Shown: piece after piece, positions 12,410 through 24,615 of the stretch | Numbering within the stretch: position 1 is the stretch's first letter | Layout of the letters: every line of letters begins with the position of its first letter | Source of the DNA: Erythrocercus mccallii | Lineage: Eukaryota; Chordata; Aves; Passeriformes; Dicruridae | Direction of reading: 5' to 3' | Assembly: GCA_013397435.1 (NCBI GenBank) | Contig: VZRG01000269.1 | Span: 1 to 64,000, forward strand | Length of the DNA stretch: 64,000 bases | Notes under the pieces: generated by a model | Seen by the model: only the letters and a program-made list of their open reading frames with translations | The model's database searches: none | Told to the model about the DNA's origin: nothing | Made by a program: the position numbers and the translations under genes

Positions 12410-12570
12410 TTAGAAATTACTTTCCCTTGGAAGTGTAATGGTACAGAACAACTTATTTGCATCTCTGACCTTTGGCTGTGGTAGCTCTGATTGGCTCAAG
12501 ACTGTTTTGCAGCGGTCATCAGTAGGGTCAGCTCGGGAACACCTTCACTGTGTACAATGCAGCGTCACAC
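12410..12570. promoter_or_regulatory. Candidate cis-regulatory block (octamer, NR half-site, CCAAT)
   Basis: A perfect octamer ATTTGCAT (12455-12462) is followed by TGACCTTTGG (12466-12475), a nuclear-receptor-type half site. An inverted CCAAT element in TGATTGGCTC follows at 12489-12498, all within about 45 bases. CpGs are kept at GCGGTC, GCTCGG and CAGCGTC just downstream. Closely spaced recognisable sites with retained CpGs suggest an enhancer or proximal element, but each motif alone occurs often by chance. There is no initiator or exon that I can support. Confidence 0.3.
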
Positions 12571-14018
12571 AGGAATGATACCTGAGCTAATCTCTTCAGA
12601 CAGCATGTGATCTAGTCCACACCCTGTGAACATTTGCTTTTTAGAGGGTGGGTACGCAAGTTTCATTCTAAAGTCTGGCTTCTCTTCAGTGTGCAGAAGG
12701 ATGGACCCTGTGCTAAAACCATGCAGTCTCCCAAAGGATCTGCAGGAATGAGTTTACAGGCATTTTGCACTCATTCCACAGTGCATGGGTGGAAATGTTT
12801 CTGTTCTACAGTCTAAACTGTGTGAGTGGAGTAGGCCATCTCTTCAGCCCTTGATGACATTGGTTTAGCACCATCACTGCTGAGCTGCCGGAGCTCGTTT
12901 GCAAGGTAGCACTTGGGATTCACAAACAGCTCAGTTTCCATCAATGGCTGAGGTGGTACAGGGGGTGTAGGAGGTTGGGAACAGAGCTCCTGGGTGCGCC
13001 TGCTTCTCCTCATCTCCCTCTCAGTATGACTGGATGTTTTGACATGAGGGTGATGTTCAGGAGAAAGGAGAAAGGCATACTCACTGTCAGCCTCTGCCTC
13101 CTTGAGCCCAGAAGAGCTGTTATTGAGATATCCTTCCAAGCAGCTTAAACAGAAACGTCTGGTGACAAAATGAAAACAAATGGGGAAGCCGGCGAGACTG
13201 GCTGGCAGGGGTTCCCTTCCCTGGTGCTGCCAGCCCCTGAGATGGAGAGGAGGGGCTTGCTGGCACTTCCAGTCCCAATAATGCATCTGAGTTAGTGGAA
13301 GGGACAGTGGCAGGGAAGGAAGAATGGGTGGATAGCTTCCTGGGCAATTTTTCAGTCTCTTAAAACACTGCTGAACCCGCTAGAGGCCATTATTTAGGCT
13401 GCCTGGCAACATGGGCTTTCACCCTCTGTTGAGACTTGGAGGGTTTGGGTCACTGCATCCCTGCAGAAAGAGGGGAGAGCTGAGGTCCCTCAGTTAGGGT
13501 GATGCCAGGAGCCTCCCCGCTGGCAGCAGTGCAGCTCCTCTGCTGCCCCTGATGCCACTGCTCAGGTTCAAGGGGACACCAGTGCTAGCTCAGAAGCAGT
13601 CCCTGCTTTTTGAAAAACCTTTTTGCTTTCTGTCTTTCACTTTCCTTCCCCATATTTCTGCAGGAGAGTGTTGGTCACATCATTTACAGAACAGTCTTTG
13701 TTTAATCCCTTTACTTATTCAGTCCTTCTCACCTCCATGTTGCCCAATGCCCTTCTTTGAGAAAGGGTTGAAAAGGTGATATCTATTGACCAGGAATGAA
13801 TTTGCCAGGAAGAAGTCTTGCCTGACCCACGGCATGGTTAAGGAGCAGTAAGTCACTGGCATAGCATAACCCCTTGGTCTGAGTGAGCAGGGCTGGATGT
13901 GAAGGGTGTCAGGGAATCTGAAAACCCTCTGAGAACATGGCACATAGCACTCCATGCGACAGTGCTGCTCCAAGGGGCTCTTGCAGGGGCTTCACATTTT
14001 CAATGAGTGGGAGTAAGT
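12571..14018. other. Unique non-coding DNA, moderately GC-rich
   Basis: A minus-strand frame at 12813-13286 (157 codons) lacks recognisable domains, and I can place no consistent exon in it. No repeats that I can name. Confidence 0.5.
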
Positions 14019-14240
14019 GGGGCGGGAGGGGAGAAGGGGGTTAGGAGCTGCATAGAAATGCCGTGGTAACACCCGCACGTTAATGGCAACACTTCTCCAA
14101 GAAATTTCTCTTGGGAGTTCCTCATTATGCAAACAAGTCTGGCAAATGATAATGCCTCCTGTACTTCCAAGGATTAATGTATGTAAATGGCAGAGCTGCT
14201 GCTCGTTCCCAAAAGCAACATTGAGTTTCCCACACTGGAG
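14019..14240. promoter_or_regulatory. G-quadruplex motif plus conserved-looking non-coding block
   Basis: The plus strand at 14019-14040 has four G runs (GGGG, GGG, GGGG, GGGGG) separated by one to four bases, a canonical G-quadruplex pattern. The next 200 bases look like a constrained non-coding element. CpGs are retained (GCCGTGG, CCCGCACGTT, CTCGTTCC), there is an octamer-like ATGCAAAC at 14127-14134, and TAAT cores cluster. The function would be regulatory. Conservation is inferred from composition only, so this could be ordinary unique sequence. Confidence 0.35.
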
Positions 14241-17059
14241 CCAGCGCCTGGGCCAAGGGCACTGAGTCTCAGGGTACACGCAGACTGCTCTTTCCACTCC
14301 CCGTTCATACCAGCTGGCCCCTGAACTTTCTAAGATCACTGGGCTAAATGCTTCCTTCCTTAAAAGATCCATGCTGAGTAGAGCGTCGTGGCCTTCTGTG
14401 TATGTGGGCTCAGTCTATGTCACCTGCAGCCTGCTAAAGGAGGCTGTCACATGTCCTGGTGACCTCCCAGAGAACCCAGCAGGGTTGATCCTGGTGTTGG
14501 GGGATTTGATCCAGGCAATATATTGCTCCATAACATTTCTAGAATGTAGGGGAATAGATGGGGAGGGTGGCTGACTTCTTAGATATAGGTGTCAATTTGA
14601 TGTGGAAAGGGAATTATTTATTATAATCTGACAAGAATTTTGTCACCTTTGTGAAATGCACCTTTGGTGCATTTTAGGTCTTTTTTGTTTCAGTGTAATG
14701 TGGTTAACAAGCAGAAAACCACAAAAAAATCAGTTTGTTTGTTTTTTTTTTAATAATCTAGGTCAGGTCAGTCTGAGTTAGCTGAGCCTGAGGCTGACAT
14801 TACCAAGTTTATCTTGTGGTAAAACCAAAGTATGTTATCAGTGTGATATTTTTCCACTTGAGATAACTTCTGACAGTTGCCATGAGGTTAAGAATGTACT
14901 TTTTTCCCCTTCCTTTTTTTTTTTTTTTTAAACATCTTTTGACAGTAGGCTCCACCTACAAATTTAATTTGCTTGACTGTGCATGCTTAAGAGAATCCCA
15001 TCATGACGGGCACTAATACCCAGCACCATCAGCAGCAGCAAGGCAGGGCAGTAATGACACTGTAAGTAAGTAATGCAAGTAAGCATCCACAGCTTACTTG
15101 CCATGTGGCAAGCAGAAGCCTGGCTTCTTCGAGGTGTTCTGACTGCCTTCTTAACACTAAATAACTGCAAATGAGCTAGGTAATTTCTGATTGCTAAAAC
15201 TGGTGTGTGCGGCCGAGCATATCTCAGCTAAAGATTATTCGTTCAGAACACAGGTGAGCTGCTTTGCCAGGCATCTGGAGACAGCTGGAAACTAAAGCAG
15301 GTTTGGAATTTTTAGTGCACAGCCAATTTTTCAACATTTTTTCCCCTATGTTGTTATTAATAAAATGAAAGTGGAGGATTTTGAGTGAAGTTTTGACCCA
15401 AGCAAAATCATATGGATTTTTATTACGCTTGAACTTTTGATTTCTAATTAGTTGCAAAAAAGCATGAAGCTAATTTTGTTTTCCTTTATTAGGTTGGGGG
15501 GAGTTGTCATTTTCACTCTCTTCTCTAGCCAGCTGAACTTGAAGAAAAGAGCAAAATGGTACACAATGGTGGTTCCCTTCTGACTAAGCAGAGTTAAATT
15601 AGAGGAGATATGATCTACATAGCACAGCCTGTAGCGAAGAACAGAGGCATTTAACCTTCCTCAGACTTTGATAAGACAAAAGGAAAATGCATCTTAACGC
15701 TAAAACAGCTTGAAATTGAGCAGTTTGGGGCATTTCAGGAAATAAGACTGAAGCATTGGATGATATGAATTTGAAGATTCTGTCTCTGTTTCAGGCCCAG
15801 AAGGAAAACATTATAAAATTTCTGTGAATAATTTTGAAATTTGCTTGTGCCATGAGGGTTAGCTGTGAAATTGGTGTCATTTTGAATTCACATGAGAGCT
15901 GACTTGTTAGGGAAATGCATTACTAGGATGAAGTTTGGCCCTCCAAACCAAAGAGTGCCAAATAACATGCTTGCAAAAGGAGGTGGTGGTTGCTGTGAGC
16001 CTTAAGGGAAGCACAGCCTGGGGCATGGATGTTGAGCCCTTTGCAACCTGCTTGCCCCTGGCTTGCAACTCCTGCAGAAGAGCAAACAGAGGTTCATTTA
16101 GAGGCTGCATTGTCTATTTGGACCTGGGAGGAGAAGAAGAATGTATTGTTTTGTATCCCAAGAACCTTGCAGAAATGGATGTTTTCTGTCCAGATGCCAG
16201 TTTCTGTTCTGCTTTGGATGCAAGCTGCAGAATTCTGACAGCTGGGAGAGGGAGGCGTGTGCGTGGAGCAGAGAGCTGGAAGCTAGATTTGGAAACCCCT
16301 AACCTGCTTTTTTGCTCACGGGATTGTGAAAGTGCTCAGAGATTGCAATTCTTCTCCAGTTCTGAAGGAGCCCGTTGATATATGCTCCACATTATGATCA
16401 TATATAAAGACTGATAAGGCATCTTTGAAAGAAAATCAGAGGGGAACGTGTTGCTGTGTGTGCTAAAGTAGCAGAAGTGTGAATGTCATGTTCAAACCTT
16501 ACATTTTGATATACGGCCATAACAAAGGGGGTTAGGGGTCTGTCTGTATAAAGAACACCACAAAATCTACTGCCTAATGATTTTTTTAAAAAGAGAATAT
16601 AAATCAAAATTGAGACGCTCAGAAGGCTTTTACACCTTCTTAGTGGTTTCTGTGTGCATTGAATGTCTGCTGCTATAAAACCCTATGGTACTGTGTCTTT
16701 GAAAGCTGGCTGGGAACTAATAGCACCTTATCAGGGTTTTGCATGCGATAGCCCTAAGGTTTACCTTTGTAGTGCCTTTTGAAAAAAGTTCTGCTGTACA
16801 GAGCTCCAGTCTGTGCTCCAGCTAAAGGTGAAAAGGGGATGCGAGAAATTGAAGTAATAAGATTATACCTAATTGCTTTAGCATCCACTTAACTATTTTA
16901 CATATGTGTCTTAGAACAAATGTTTGTGCAGTGTCTAGACTGGTGTTTACAAATATGTTAGCTAACTCTGGCTAATTGGGGAGCAATTAACGTGAGTTAA
17001 AGCAGTAGTCTAGACAAAGCCAGAGTGCACCTTCTCTCTTCCCATCCACACCAAGCCTG
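14241..17059. other. Unique non-coding DNA, no gene seen
   Basis: Contains T/A homopolymer runs near 14745 and 14918 and AT-rich sequence. The open frame at 15935-16378 (147 codons) is not recognisable. No RNA gene or named repeat. Confidence 0.55.
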
Positions 17060-17199
17060 CCAGAGCTCACAAAGCATTTGGACAACACACCCAGGCACAT
17101 GGTGCAATTTTTTAGGGGGTTATGCTATGCAGGGCCAGGAGTTGGACTATCATCTTTTGGGTTCTCTTACAACTCAGGATATTCTATGGTTCTACAGTC
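17060..17199 (+). mobile_element. CR1 LINE 3' tail fragment
   Basis: A short CR1 3' end in forward orientation. Landmarks are CATTTGGACAACACACCCAG near 17075, CAGGCACATGGTG near 17092, GCAGGGCCAGGAGTTGGAC near 17129, and the tail AACTCAGGATATTCTATGGTTCTA near 17171. The GGCCAGGAGTTGGACT block followed by a TTCTATG tail is diagnostic of avian CR1. Only about 140 bases remain, with no coding capacity. Confidence 0.9.
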
Positions 17200-18690
17200 T
17201 CTGCCTATATTCTGCTAGGGAGGAGAGGCTTGAATTGAAGCATATAGAAGCATGTTGCTCCCTCTAAGGGAGCCAAAATCACACCTCTGCAGGGGTGCTG
17301 CCAGTGATTTTCATTGCCTGGCCACGGTATCAGCTTCACCTGAGCTTTTCCTCCTTTCCTTGGGCCTTCTGCAGGCTCCAGCCTTCCTCTTGCTTATCCC
17401 TTGTCTGCATTGTGCCTGCCAGAGCTTGGTACAGCCCTTCTGTCTGCCAACCTCCATGCCCCATCCTAAGGAAGGAAACTGCTCTCGATTACACTCAAAG
17501 GCAGCATTACTACCTAAGTAATGCTGCGTCTCCAATGGCAGCTGTGCCTTTGCTCTGCATTTGCTGGAGAGCCCTGTGGGGGCTGCATGGCAGCAGCCCT
17601 TCCCCGGACTGGGGTTGTGTGGGATATCTGGGGGCAGAGCCCTGGGAAGGTCTTGGTGGTCATCAGGGAGCTAGGGCGTGGCAGCCGCCCTCCTGTCCCT
17701 TGGCCATTTGTGAGAGCTGTTCGACTCTGCTGTGACATCAGAGCCATCACTGGCTGGGAGCAGAATGCCAGGGCAGGTGTGCCAAGCGCCCACGGGCCAT
17801 GCCAGTGCTGCACAGCTGGTTCTGTTGGTGCCCAGAACGGGATGGTTGTGGGAGGCAGAGCTGGCTGAACAAATCTGCTTTCCCTGGCAGCATCCTGTGT
17901 GCCTGGAAGTGCCCTCCAGCCTGCCCTCCCAGGGACCTGCAGAGCCAACCTGCCCTTCGGTGTCTGCTGGATGAACAAGGTACAGGCCAGGATTTCACGA
18001 GGGCTCTTGTGCTGTGTGGAAGCACTAGGCTGGAGAAGGATGAGGAAAACACGCTCCCAGTTCTCTACTCAGACCCATTGTGAATGTTGTCATTAGAGTA
18101 GATTTCCCAGTGGAAAAATAAAGGGCAATTGCTTAGGCTGAGCAGCAGCAGATGCTGCTGTTTTAGAAGTGCTGTGTCTGGTTTCCCTGGCCCCCTTCAG
18201 CTCCTGTGGAACCACTTTCTGGGGGGGTTGGATGCTTTGGGAATAGTGTCTCGAAGGCAGACTTTGGGCCAAAATCTGGATTGAGCCAGAGTGCCAGCAC
18301 ACTTGGCAGGTTGGCTTAACCATGCTGTAGGATGTGCCCTTGAGGAACTTTTTGGAGCTGGGCTTTCATGGAAGTGTGTCATAGGTGTGTGTTACAGGTG
18401 TGTACCAAGGGAGAACTTGTGGGTTTTTGGCTTTCTTTTTTCCCCTTAGTATTTGTTGCAAATCACACCAATAAGACCTCTTCTTCCATGGTAGGGTAGG
18501 AGTCATTCCCCAATTAAACTGGGCCTTCCTGCGACTATGGGCTAGAGAAACTTGGTCAAGGACAGAGCAAGAGGTGCCAAATTTTACATGGGAAGGATTT
18601 ATGAGTGCAGACAGAGGCATTGCTTGTTCTCTTTCCTATTGCTTACACACGTCTGGAAGTTAAACCCATGAGCTAATTGCAAAGCTGCAT
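17200..18690. other. GC-richer unique DNA, no recognisable gene
   Basis: Between about 17280 and 18050 several frames stay open on both strands (up to 154 codons). This is a composition effect of fewer A/T stops. None shows a domain, a consistent codon pattern or a convincing splice-site pair. Confidence 0.45.
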
Positions 18691-18696
18691 GTACAC

Positions 18697-18722
18697 ATTA
18701 TATATATATAAATAATAATAAA
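18697..18722. repeat. AT-rich microsatellite
   Basis: A TATATATATATA run followed by AATAATAATAA on the plus strand. Simple sequence with no further feature. Confidence 0.75.
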
Positions 18723-18800
18723 CCTCCCATTCATTATGTACCCTGGAGTGTCTAACCTGCATTGCATCCAGTAATTCATTTGCTTGGGAATCAATCCAAT

Positions 18801-18880
18801 ATTAGAATAGCAAAAATGAAAGGTTGGAAGAGCTCTCAGGAGTCCATTTACTTCCTTGCAGACAGGATCAAAAATACCAA
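18801..18880 (-). mobile_element. Old CR1 3' end fragment, reverse orientation
   Basis: The plus strand reads AGAATAGCAAAAATGAAAGG, then TTGGAAGAGCTCTCAGGAGTC, then a CTTCCTTGCAGACAGGATCA block. This order resembles the reverse complement of CR1 or L3 3' ends (tail, then TTGGAAGRGACCT, then the CTGCTCAAGGCAGGA-type block). It is diverged and short, so the assignment is tentative. Confidence 0.45.
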
Positions 18881-21800
18881 TTGCAAACTCATGATCTGCC
18901 ACAAATAGTCATATATGTGCAGAACAGGGGCATATTTCTCTGCCAAATTAATGCACACTCTTTTTTAAGGTGTATTTTTCCCGAAAAGATTCCTAGGAAG
19001 ATTTAATTCTGAGATAAATTTGTTTCTGATGTTCAAGCACATACTAGAAGCTAATAATCGTGAAGATTTTCTCATGTGGAAAGGGAGGCTGGCAGTCTCC
19101 TACTGGGGCATGCAATATTCACTTCTGGGTCCTGGATTATCATATTCTGATTAAAGCTTCTGTGTTCATTAGAATGTTAAAACATTTTGGAAATGTTTTA
19201 ATGATCCAACATATTTTCGCATTCCAAAACTTGGAAGGGTTTGGAAATGTTTAACACGCACTCATTTTGAGTCTTTCCATCTTCCATATGTCTTTTGAAG
19301 AATTTTTGCAGTCCCTACAAGTTTCTGGAATCATTAACAAATGGTTTTATCAAGGTCTCTTTAAATTTAGGGGAAATCCTCTCACTGATGCAACAGTTTT
19401 TGCCAAAGATCCTGAGATTTTTTTGGTGAAAGACAACATGAAGGATGAGATGTTGATAATGACTGGGAATAATTAGGAAGGCATGAAAAGCAGGACTTTT
19501 TTTCTGCACTTGGGAGTCGTTCAAGAGAAATCTGCATATTGTCAGGAGATCTCTCGTGGTGCTGGTTGCAGGTACAGTCATTCTGAAGGCAGTGTCAGCT
19601 GTCAGACTGACTGTTGCAATCTACTAGGATGCGTGTCTGGGGTTGTGCTCCTGTCATGGGTTACAGGCATCCAGTGTGTTCACCTGCACTGCTGGTTTAA
19701 GTTCACTGCTTTAAGGTGTTCATGGTTTTTTAAGCACTTATCAGCTCTAACAGAGGTAGCTTTGAAAGGTAAACTGGTTTCGTAGGAAAGTAAAGTGTTT
19801 TGTTCTAGTCAAGTAAAAGTTTTGTATTCCCTATTATAAAATTGGAAACAGTCATTAAAACAATGCAGCCATACTTCGCATCTGTCAGTAGTTTTACCTG
19901 TCACTTGTAGAAATTTTTTTGGCACTTTGCACTCAAACCAGATGTCATCTTGCAGAAATAATCTTCCAGGGCAGAAGTGGTACTGTTTCTCTGAATTCTC
20001 CTTTATATAGAATCATACAAATAGAGTTTGGAACCTTCTTTGTTCTAAAACTGACATTCCTGAGCTCACACCTATCTTCTACTGCTGGCATTTTTACAGT
20101 AACTGGCCATTTTAGTTTTAGAAGCTTATGAAATGATTTTTAGCTATTAACATTCATGTTGTCTTCTGAAATGCATCAGCCCTGTGCTTGTTGCAGATTT
20201 CTTTCACTGGGCATATCCTCATCATAAAGGAAGTTACTTGCACAGGCACATTCCCAGGTTATCTCTTACCTTTATATGGCTGTGTGTATGTTCATGATGT
20301 TTGTTGTGGTTTCTGTAAGCCATACCAGAAGAATTACTTAAGAAACAGTATTTTTCACAACCTCAAAAGTGAAATTGAGTTGTGTGGCTTGTGTATAGCA
20401 TGTAGATAATTAATCTAGCAGCTGGAGCTCTTCAGATTTCCTTATGGTAGCAATTTTAGGAGGACTTTTGGGAAGGATAGAGGGTTTGGCCATAGGTCCA
20501 TATGCAGAAGAAAAATATGTTCTGTTTGTAAGTGAAAAGTTTCTTTGAAATCTGTTTGAAACAAGAAATTTGTAGGTTAAGTATTTGCTTCCAAAATCTC
20601 TAAAACTGCTCACTATACTCCTTGAGTCTATCTTGAAAATATTTAATTGCGTTTCACTTTCTAAAATGTAGAAATATTTATCTCCATATCAAGAGGCTTG
20701 AATAGGTAAAGTCAGCTAAGTGACTGAGGATCAATCATCAGTCCCAAAAAGGGCAAGAGGAATTTTGAAGGATCCACACAAGAGTGTTTAACAGGTGCTG
20801 AGCAAGTGTAGTGCTGTCTTGCAAGACTTCCAGTGACTGTCATTACAGGTTCTGTTTTTCAACCATGCTTGCTCCCAGCACGAGGAGCTTTGTTTTGAAA
20901 ACCTAGATGCTAGGTTTGTTGTCCAGATGAGATATCAGCTCATTTGAAAAAAAAAGAATCTGTCTCCAGTTGTGAATGCTGCACTTGCTGAGAAAGCCAG
21001 CCAAATGTCTGCACCTGCTCCAGATACTAAGCTTGGAGTAACCCTTTTTCAACAAAAGCCTTTTATCATGCATAGAGCAGGGGGGGCGTTTCCTTTCCCA
21101 TGCCCCAGGCATCACGTGAAGTAGGGTGGTGTGCTGGAAAACCCATCCTTTCCTTTCTGGACCCATTCCAGCACCCCAGCTTACAAATACTGTGCTGTGG
21201 GGAGAGGTGTTGCCTTTTGCAACACAGGCATAAAGCAGCTATTTTATGCCCTAGTCTGGTATCAGCTGTGGGTTGTGTATCTCTTCCTCTGATAATGTTT
21301 CCTGCCACACCTTGCTGCTTATCTCTACTGCCACAGTTTTGCAAATGGAATAAAAATCTCCTTGCATATGGTTAATGCAACATGAGGTGAATGAATAGGG
21401 AGAGACTTGTCATGGACATCCAGAAGTAAGGGGTAATCATCCTGGGTGCCTTTGCTCACTGATGCTCAGTGTGATCTGAAAGAAAAGCTGTTTCCCTGCC
21501 CAAATGCAGCCAAGAGAGTGAGATGTCTTTTGTTTCTGGTGATGGGGCTGCAAGCTCTGTCCATCTTCACACTGGGATCCCCTGGGAGATATGTACACTA
21601 TCATTACTGAATCATTCGGTGTGCTGTTGAGCACATGGGACTGTCAAAGTTCTGCATTAAATCTACTCATAGCCATTGCAAAGCCATTTTGATACTCACG
21701 ACAGTTAAAACCTCTTACAGTGAAATCATTTGTTGCAGCCTAAGATTTTGCTACAGTGAGAGTGGATGCTTCTAGTAATCCTTGAGAAAGAGCAAATTGA

Positions 21801-23584
21801 ATTGTAAAAGGTGTTTCCCATTGTGGCAGTAGCTAAGTGCTTAACCATGTGAGGGTCCAGGGGAACAATGAGCCGCCATTTCAATAAGGACACCATCTGG
21901 AAACTTCACCAGAAGAAATCAGCAGAGGTTCAGAAAAGCACAGAAAGGGAAGTGGCCTCACAAAGCAGTAGCTGTGTTTACTAGCAGGCATGCATGTGTG
22001 CACCTGTACAAGCAGGCATGATTACAAACATCTAATCTTGAAGTTGTTTTGCATGTTTCACACATGCAAAAGCATGTGAGATAAGGCATCATGCGTTTTG
22101 TTGGTGACAATTATATGGGGTGTCACACTGAGCTAAGTAGTCCTTCACCCCAACCTTTCATCTTCTTGTTCTTGCTGTTGTTTCTTCCTTAATGAGATGC
22201 ATTTGGACTGACCCAAGCCATTTTTCTCTCCCCTTGGCATTTATACCTTTTATGTGGTGGTGCAAAGTCATTCATATTCCCACCACAGAGTTGTTAGAGA
22301 AGGCATGACTGTCCTTTGAGCTGGTAACATTTTGAGATCTGAGTATCTTCATTAGAAAGGTCATGAAAAATACTCTGGTGTTGTGCTGTTATCCTGTGAT
22401 TTACCTTTCAAGTCTGGACTGCCTAGATCCTATACAGCTAAGCCTGGGACATGCATGGGAAAAATAATCTAAGTATTGGTGCTAGGGCTGGCCTCTGTAA
22501 TTGGTCCCCAGTCAGTAGTGCCTGTTGTAACCACTTATAGGCAAAGAGGATAGGAATGTACAGACAGAGTGCTTTTGCTTGGAAAGTGTTGAACAGTGTG
22601 GTTTCCCCATGGACAGAATTCCCTTTTCTGAGCAGGTCTAATCACAGACTTGCCTGATAACCCAGGTCACTTCTATAGGAACTTGTGTTTGTCCTGCTGC
22701 TCCTTATACTGCAGAGGAATATAGAGTTACAAAGGCCACTACCTCGATGTAGGATTTGCGTCGCAAAACAGCTTTCAGTTGAGAGGGAAAGTTGTTGGAT
22801 TCTTGGAGAAAAAAATCCCTTAGCTCAGGAGTTTTGCAAACTTTACTTCTTGTTGCTCCATTTTCTGGGGCAGTGATCTTTCCTGCAAGATTTCAGACTT
22901 TTTTTTGTTGGAGTCAAGACCCCTATTTTGGGATCTGCTGCCTTAGCTTCTTACATTGCTGGGGTCATCCCCAGTGATGCCAAAAAGTAAATCCCTTATG
23001 TGTTGTGTCATAAGCTGATCTACTTAATCAGGTAGAGGGAAAAGTTTCAAGTTATCCGCACTGTCCATTTCCAAAGATGCACTGGGGGCTCATCGCTGTC
23101 ACCACACAAGGCACTGGCAGCACTCCGTGGTGTGCCAGCAGACAGACCAGCAGCCCAGCTTACTTCTGATAACTTGCATGTCTGCAAGTAAGGATGGTGA
23201 GGAAAGGATTGTACATGGATTAATGTTCTGTGTGAGAAATGACAATGAGATGGGTAGAAGTAACCTGCTGAGAGGATCTCATTCATTCCACTGCTGAAAG
23301 ACCAGATCAGCTTTACTTGGGTGTTTCCTGACATGTTGATCTAGTTGACTCTAAACCACCTTCTATTGGTGGGGTCTCTGCAACACAAAATGATTTTTTC
23401 CCAGTGCTTAATGCTTTTACTGCTAGAGCTCAGATGTGACTTCTGACCTTAATCTTCTTTTCTGCAATTTAGCCCTCGTTTTTCTTGTTGTATTTGTCCT
23501 GGGTATGCAGAACAATCTGTTCTATTTTTTTTCTTAAACCTTTCAAGTTTTTAAAAACTGTCTAATGTCTCATCTTTTTCTTTG
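18881..23584. other. Unique non-coding DNA, no gene seen
   Basis: Nearly 5 kb of AT-leaning sequence. The open frame 19267-19476 (plus) has a protein-like composition but matches nothing that I recognise, has no upstream context, and is overlapped by a minus frame. No RNA genes, CpG islands or confident repeats. Confidence 0.5.
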
Positions 23585-23720
23585 TTGTCTGTAAAGTAAA
23601 CAGCTCCAATGCACCCAAGCTCTCGTAGAAATGCTGTTTTCTCAGCTTCTGATTATTATAATTTCCTTCCTCAGATCTCTCCCCAGGAGGGGCACACTTC
23701 CCTTGGGACTTTATTCTCCC
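23585..23720 (-). mobile_element. CR1/L3-like LINE 3' region, reverse orientation
   Basis: The plus strand reads GTCTGTAAAGTAAACAGCTC, then CCAAGCTCTCGTAGAAATGC near 23614, then TCTGATTATTATAATTTCC and CAGATCTCTCCCCAG up to about 23687. The order matches the reverse complement of the CR1 3' coding region. It is probably part of the same decayed element as the reverse-transcriptase piece at 24078-24615, with the intervening DNA too diverged for me to align. Confidence 0.55.
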
Positions 23721-24077
23721 GAGGTGGACAGGGTACTCTGGCTCACTCCCACTATTGTTGGGTAAAGATAGTTAGTTTCTGTGTTTTGTCGATTTCATCC
23801 TTGTACATGTATATTGTATTTTCTTTTTCTTTTCTAACAAGGCAGTGGTGATCCATGCTGAGCTTATGGTTTACTGTTGGTTTTTATCCTGTAAGCCCCT
23901 CTTCTGCTAGGATGCTAATGGCCGGATTGTTCATCCTCTGTCAATGGAGACTGTTATACCAAAAGTATATGCCAAAGCATAATACCTTGCACATGCCCAT
24001 ATAGTATTTATTCAACTTTTTATCAGTTCATGTTGTAAATGAGATAATTTTTAATTCCATACCTATCTTCCACATGT

Positions 24078-24615
24078 GCTCCTGGCTCAGCTTGCTGCCA
24101 TCTGCAAATTTAATAAACAGATTTTATTCTGGTCATTAATGAAAATATTGAATATCACCAGACTGCAAACATATCCATGCAGAAACCCCACTGGTGTATC
24201 CTTGCGTGTTGACAGTGAGCCATTGGAAACTACTTTCTGAGTACTGTTTTCCAACAAGTTGTATAGCCATTTCATAGTGTATTCATCTAGACCATATTTT
24301 CTGAGCTTGCCTGTAGGGATGTTTGGAGAAAAGGTGCCAGAAAGCCTACTAAGGTCAGGATATATGACTAAACTCTTTCTCTGCTGTCCACAAGACCCAT
24401 TATCCCTCCACTGAAGAAAATTAGATTGGTTTGACATGATTTTCCTTGACAAGTGCATGTTGCCTGTTACTCATCTCCTTGTTATCTTGCAGGTGCTTCA
24501 AAGTAATCTGGTTGTTTGTTTCTGTCTGTTCTGGGAACCAAAGCTAAGTTCTCTGCTTTATAATCCCCTGGTCCTCCCATTTATCAAGATACATAGCACA
24601 TTTGGCCATGTTTTT
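24078..24615 (-). pseudogene. Decayed CR1 ORF2 reverse transcriptase fragment
   Basis: Reading the minus strand from about 24615 down to 24078 gives a broken reverse-transcriptase segment of a CR1-clade LINE. A 123-codon frame (24458-24087) contains KLRKYGLDEYTMKWLYNLL, corresponding to the LRKYGLDxxTxxWxxNWL block upstream of the palm motifs. It is followed by a degraded GVPQGSVLGPVLFNIFIND region, preserved as VIFNIFIND. The catalytic FADD box is damaged: the bases give FADG in a neighbouring frame, so there is a frameshift and loss of the second aspartate. The enzyme once copied LINE RNA at nicked target DNA. This copy cannot be active. Its divergence suggests great age compared with the CR1 copies at 2305 and 3262. 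Confidence 0.85.

Noticed and set aside
19267..19476. 69-codon frame with protein-like composition
   Set aside because: No recognisable family, no splice signals that I can justify, and a minus-strand frame overlaps it.
20005..20060. ATAGAATCATACAAATAGAG resembling a reversed CR1 tail
   Set aside because: The downstream blocks do not follow, so a single short match is not enough.
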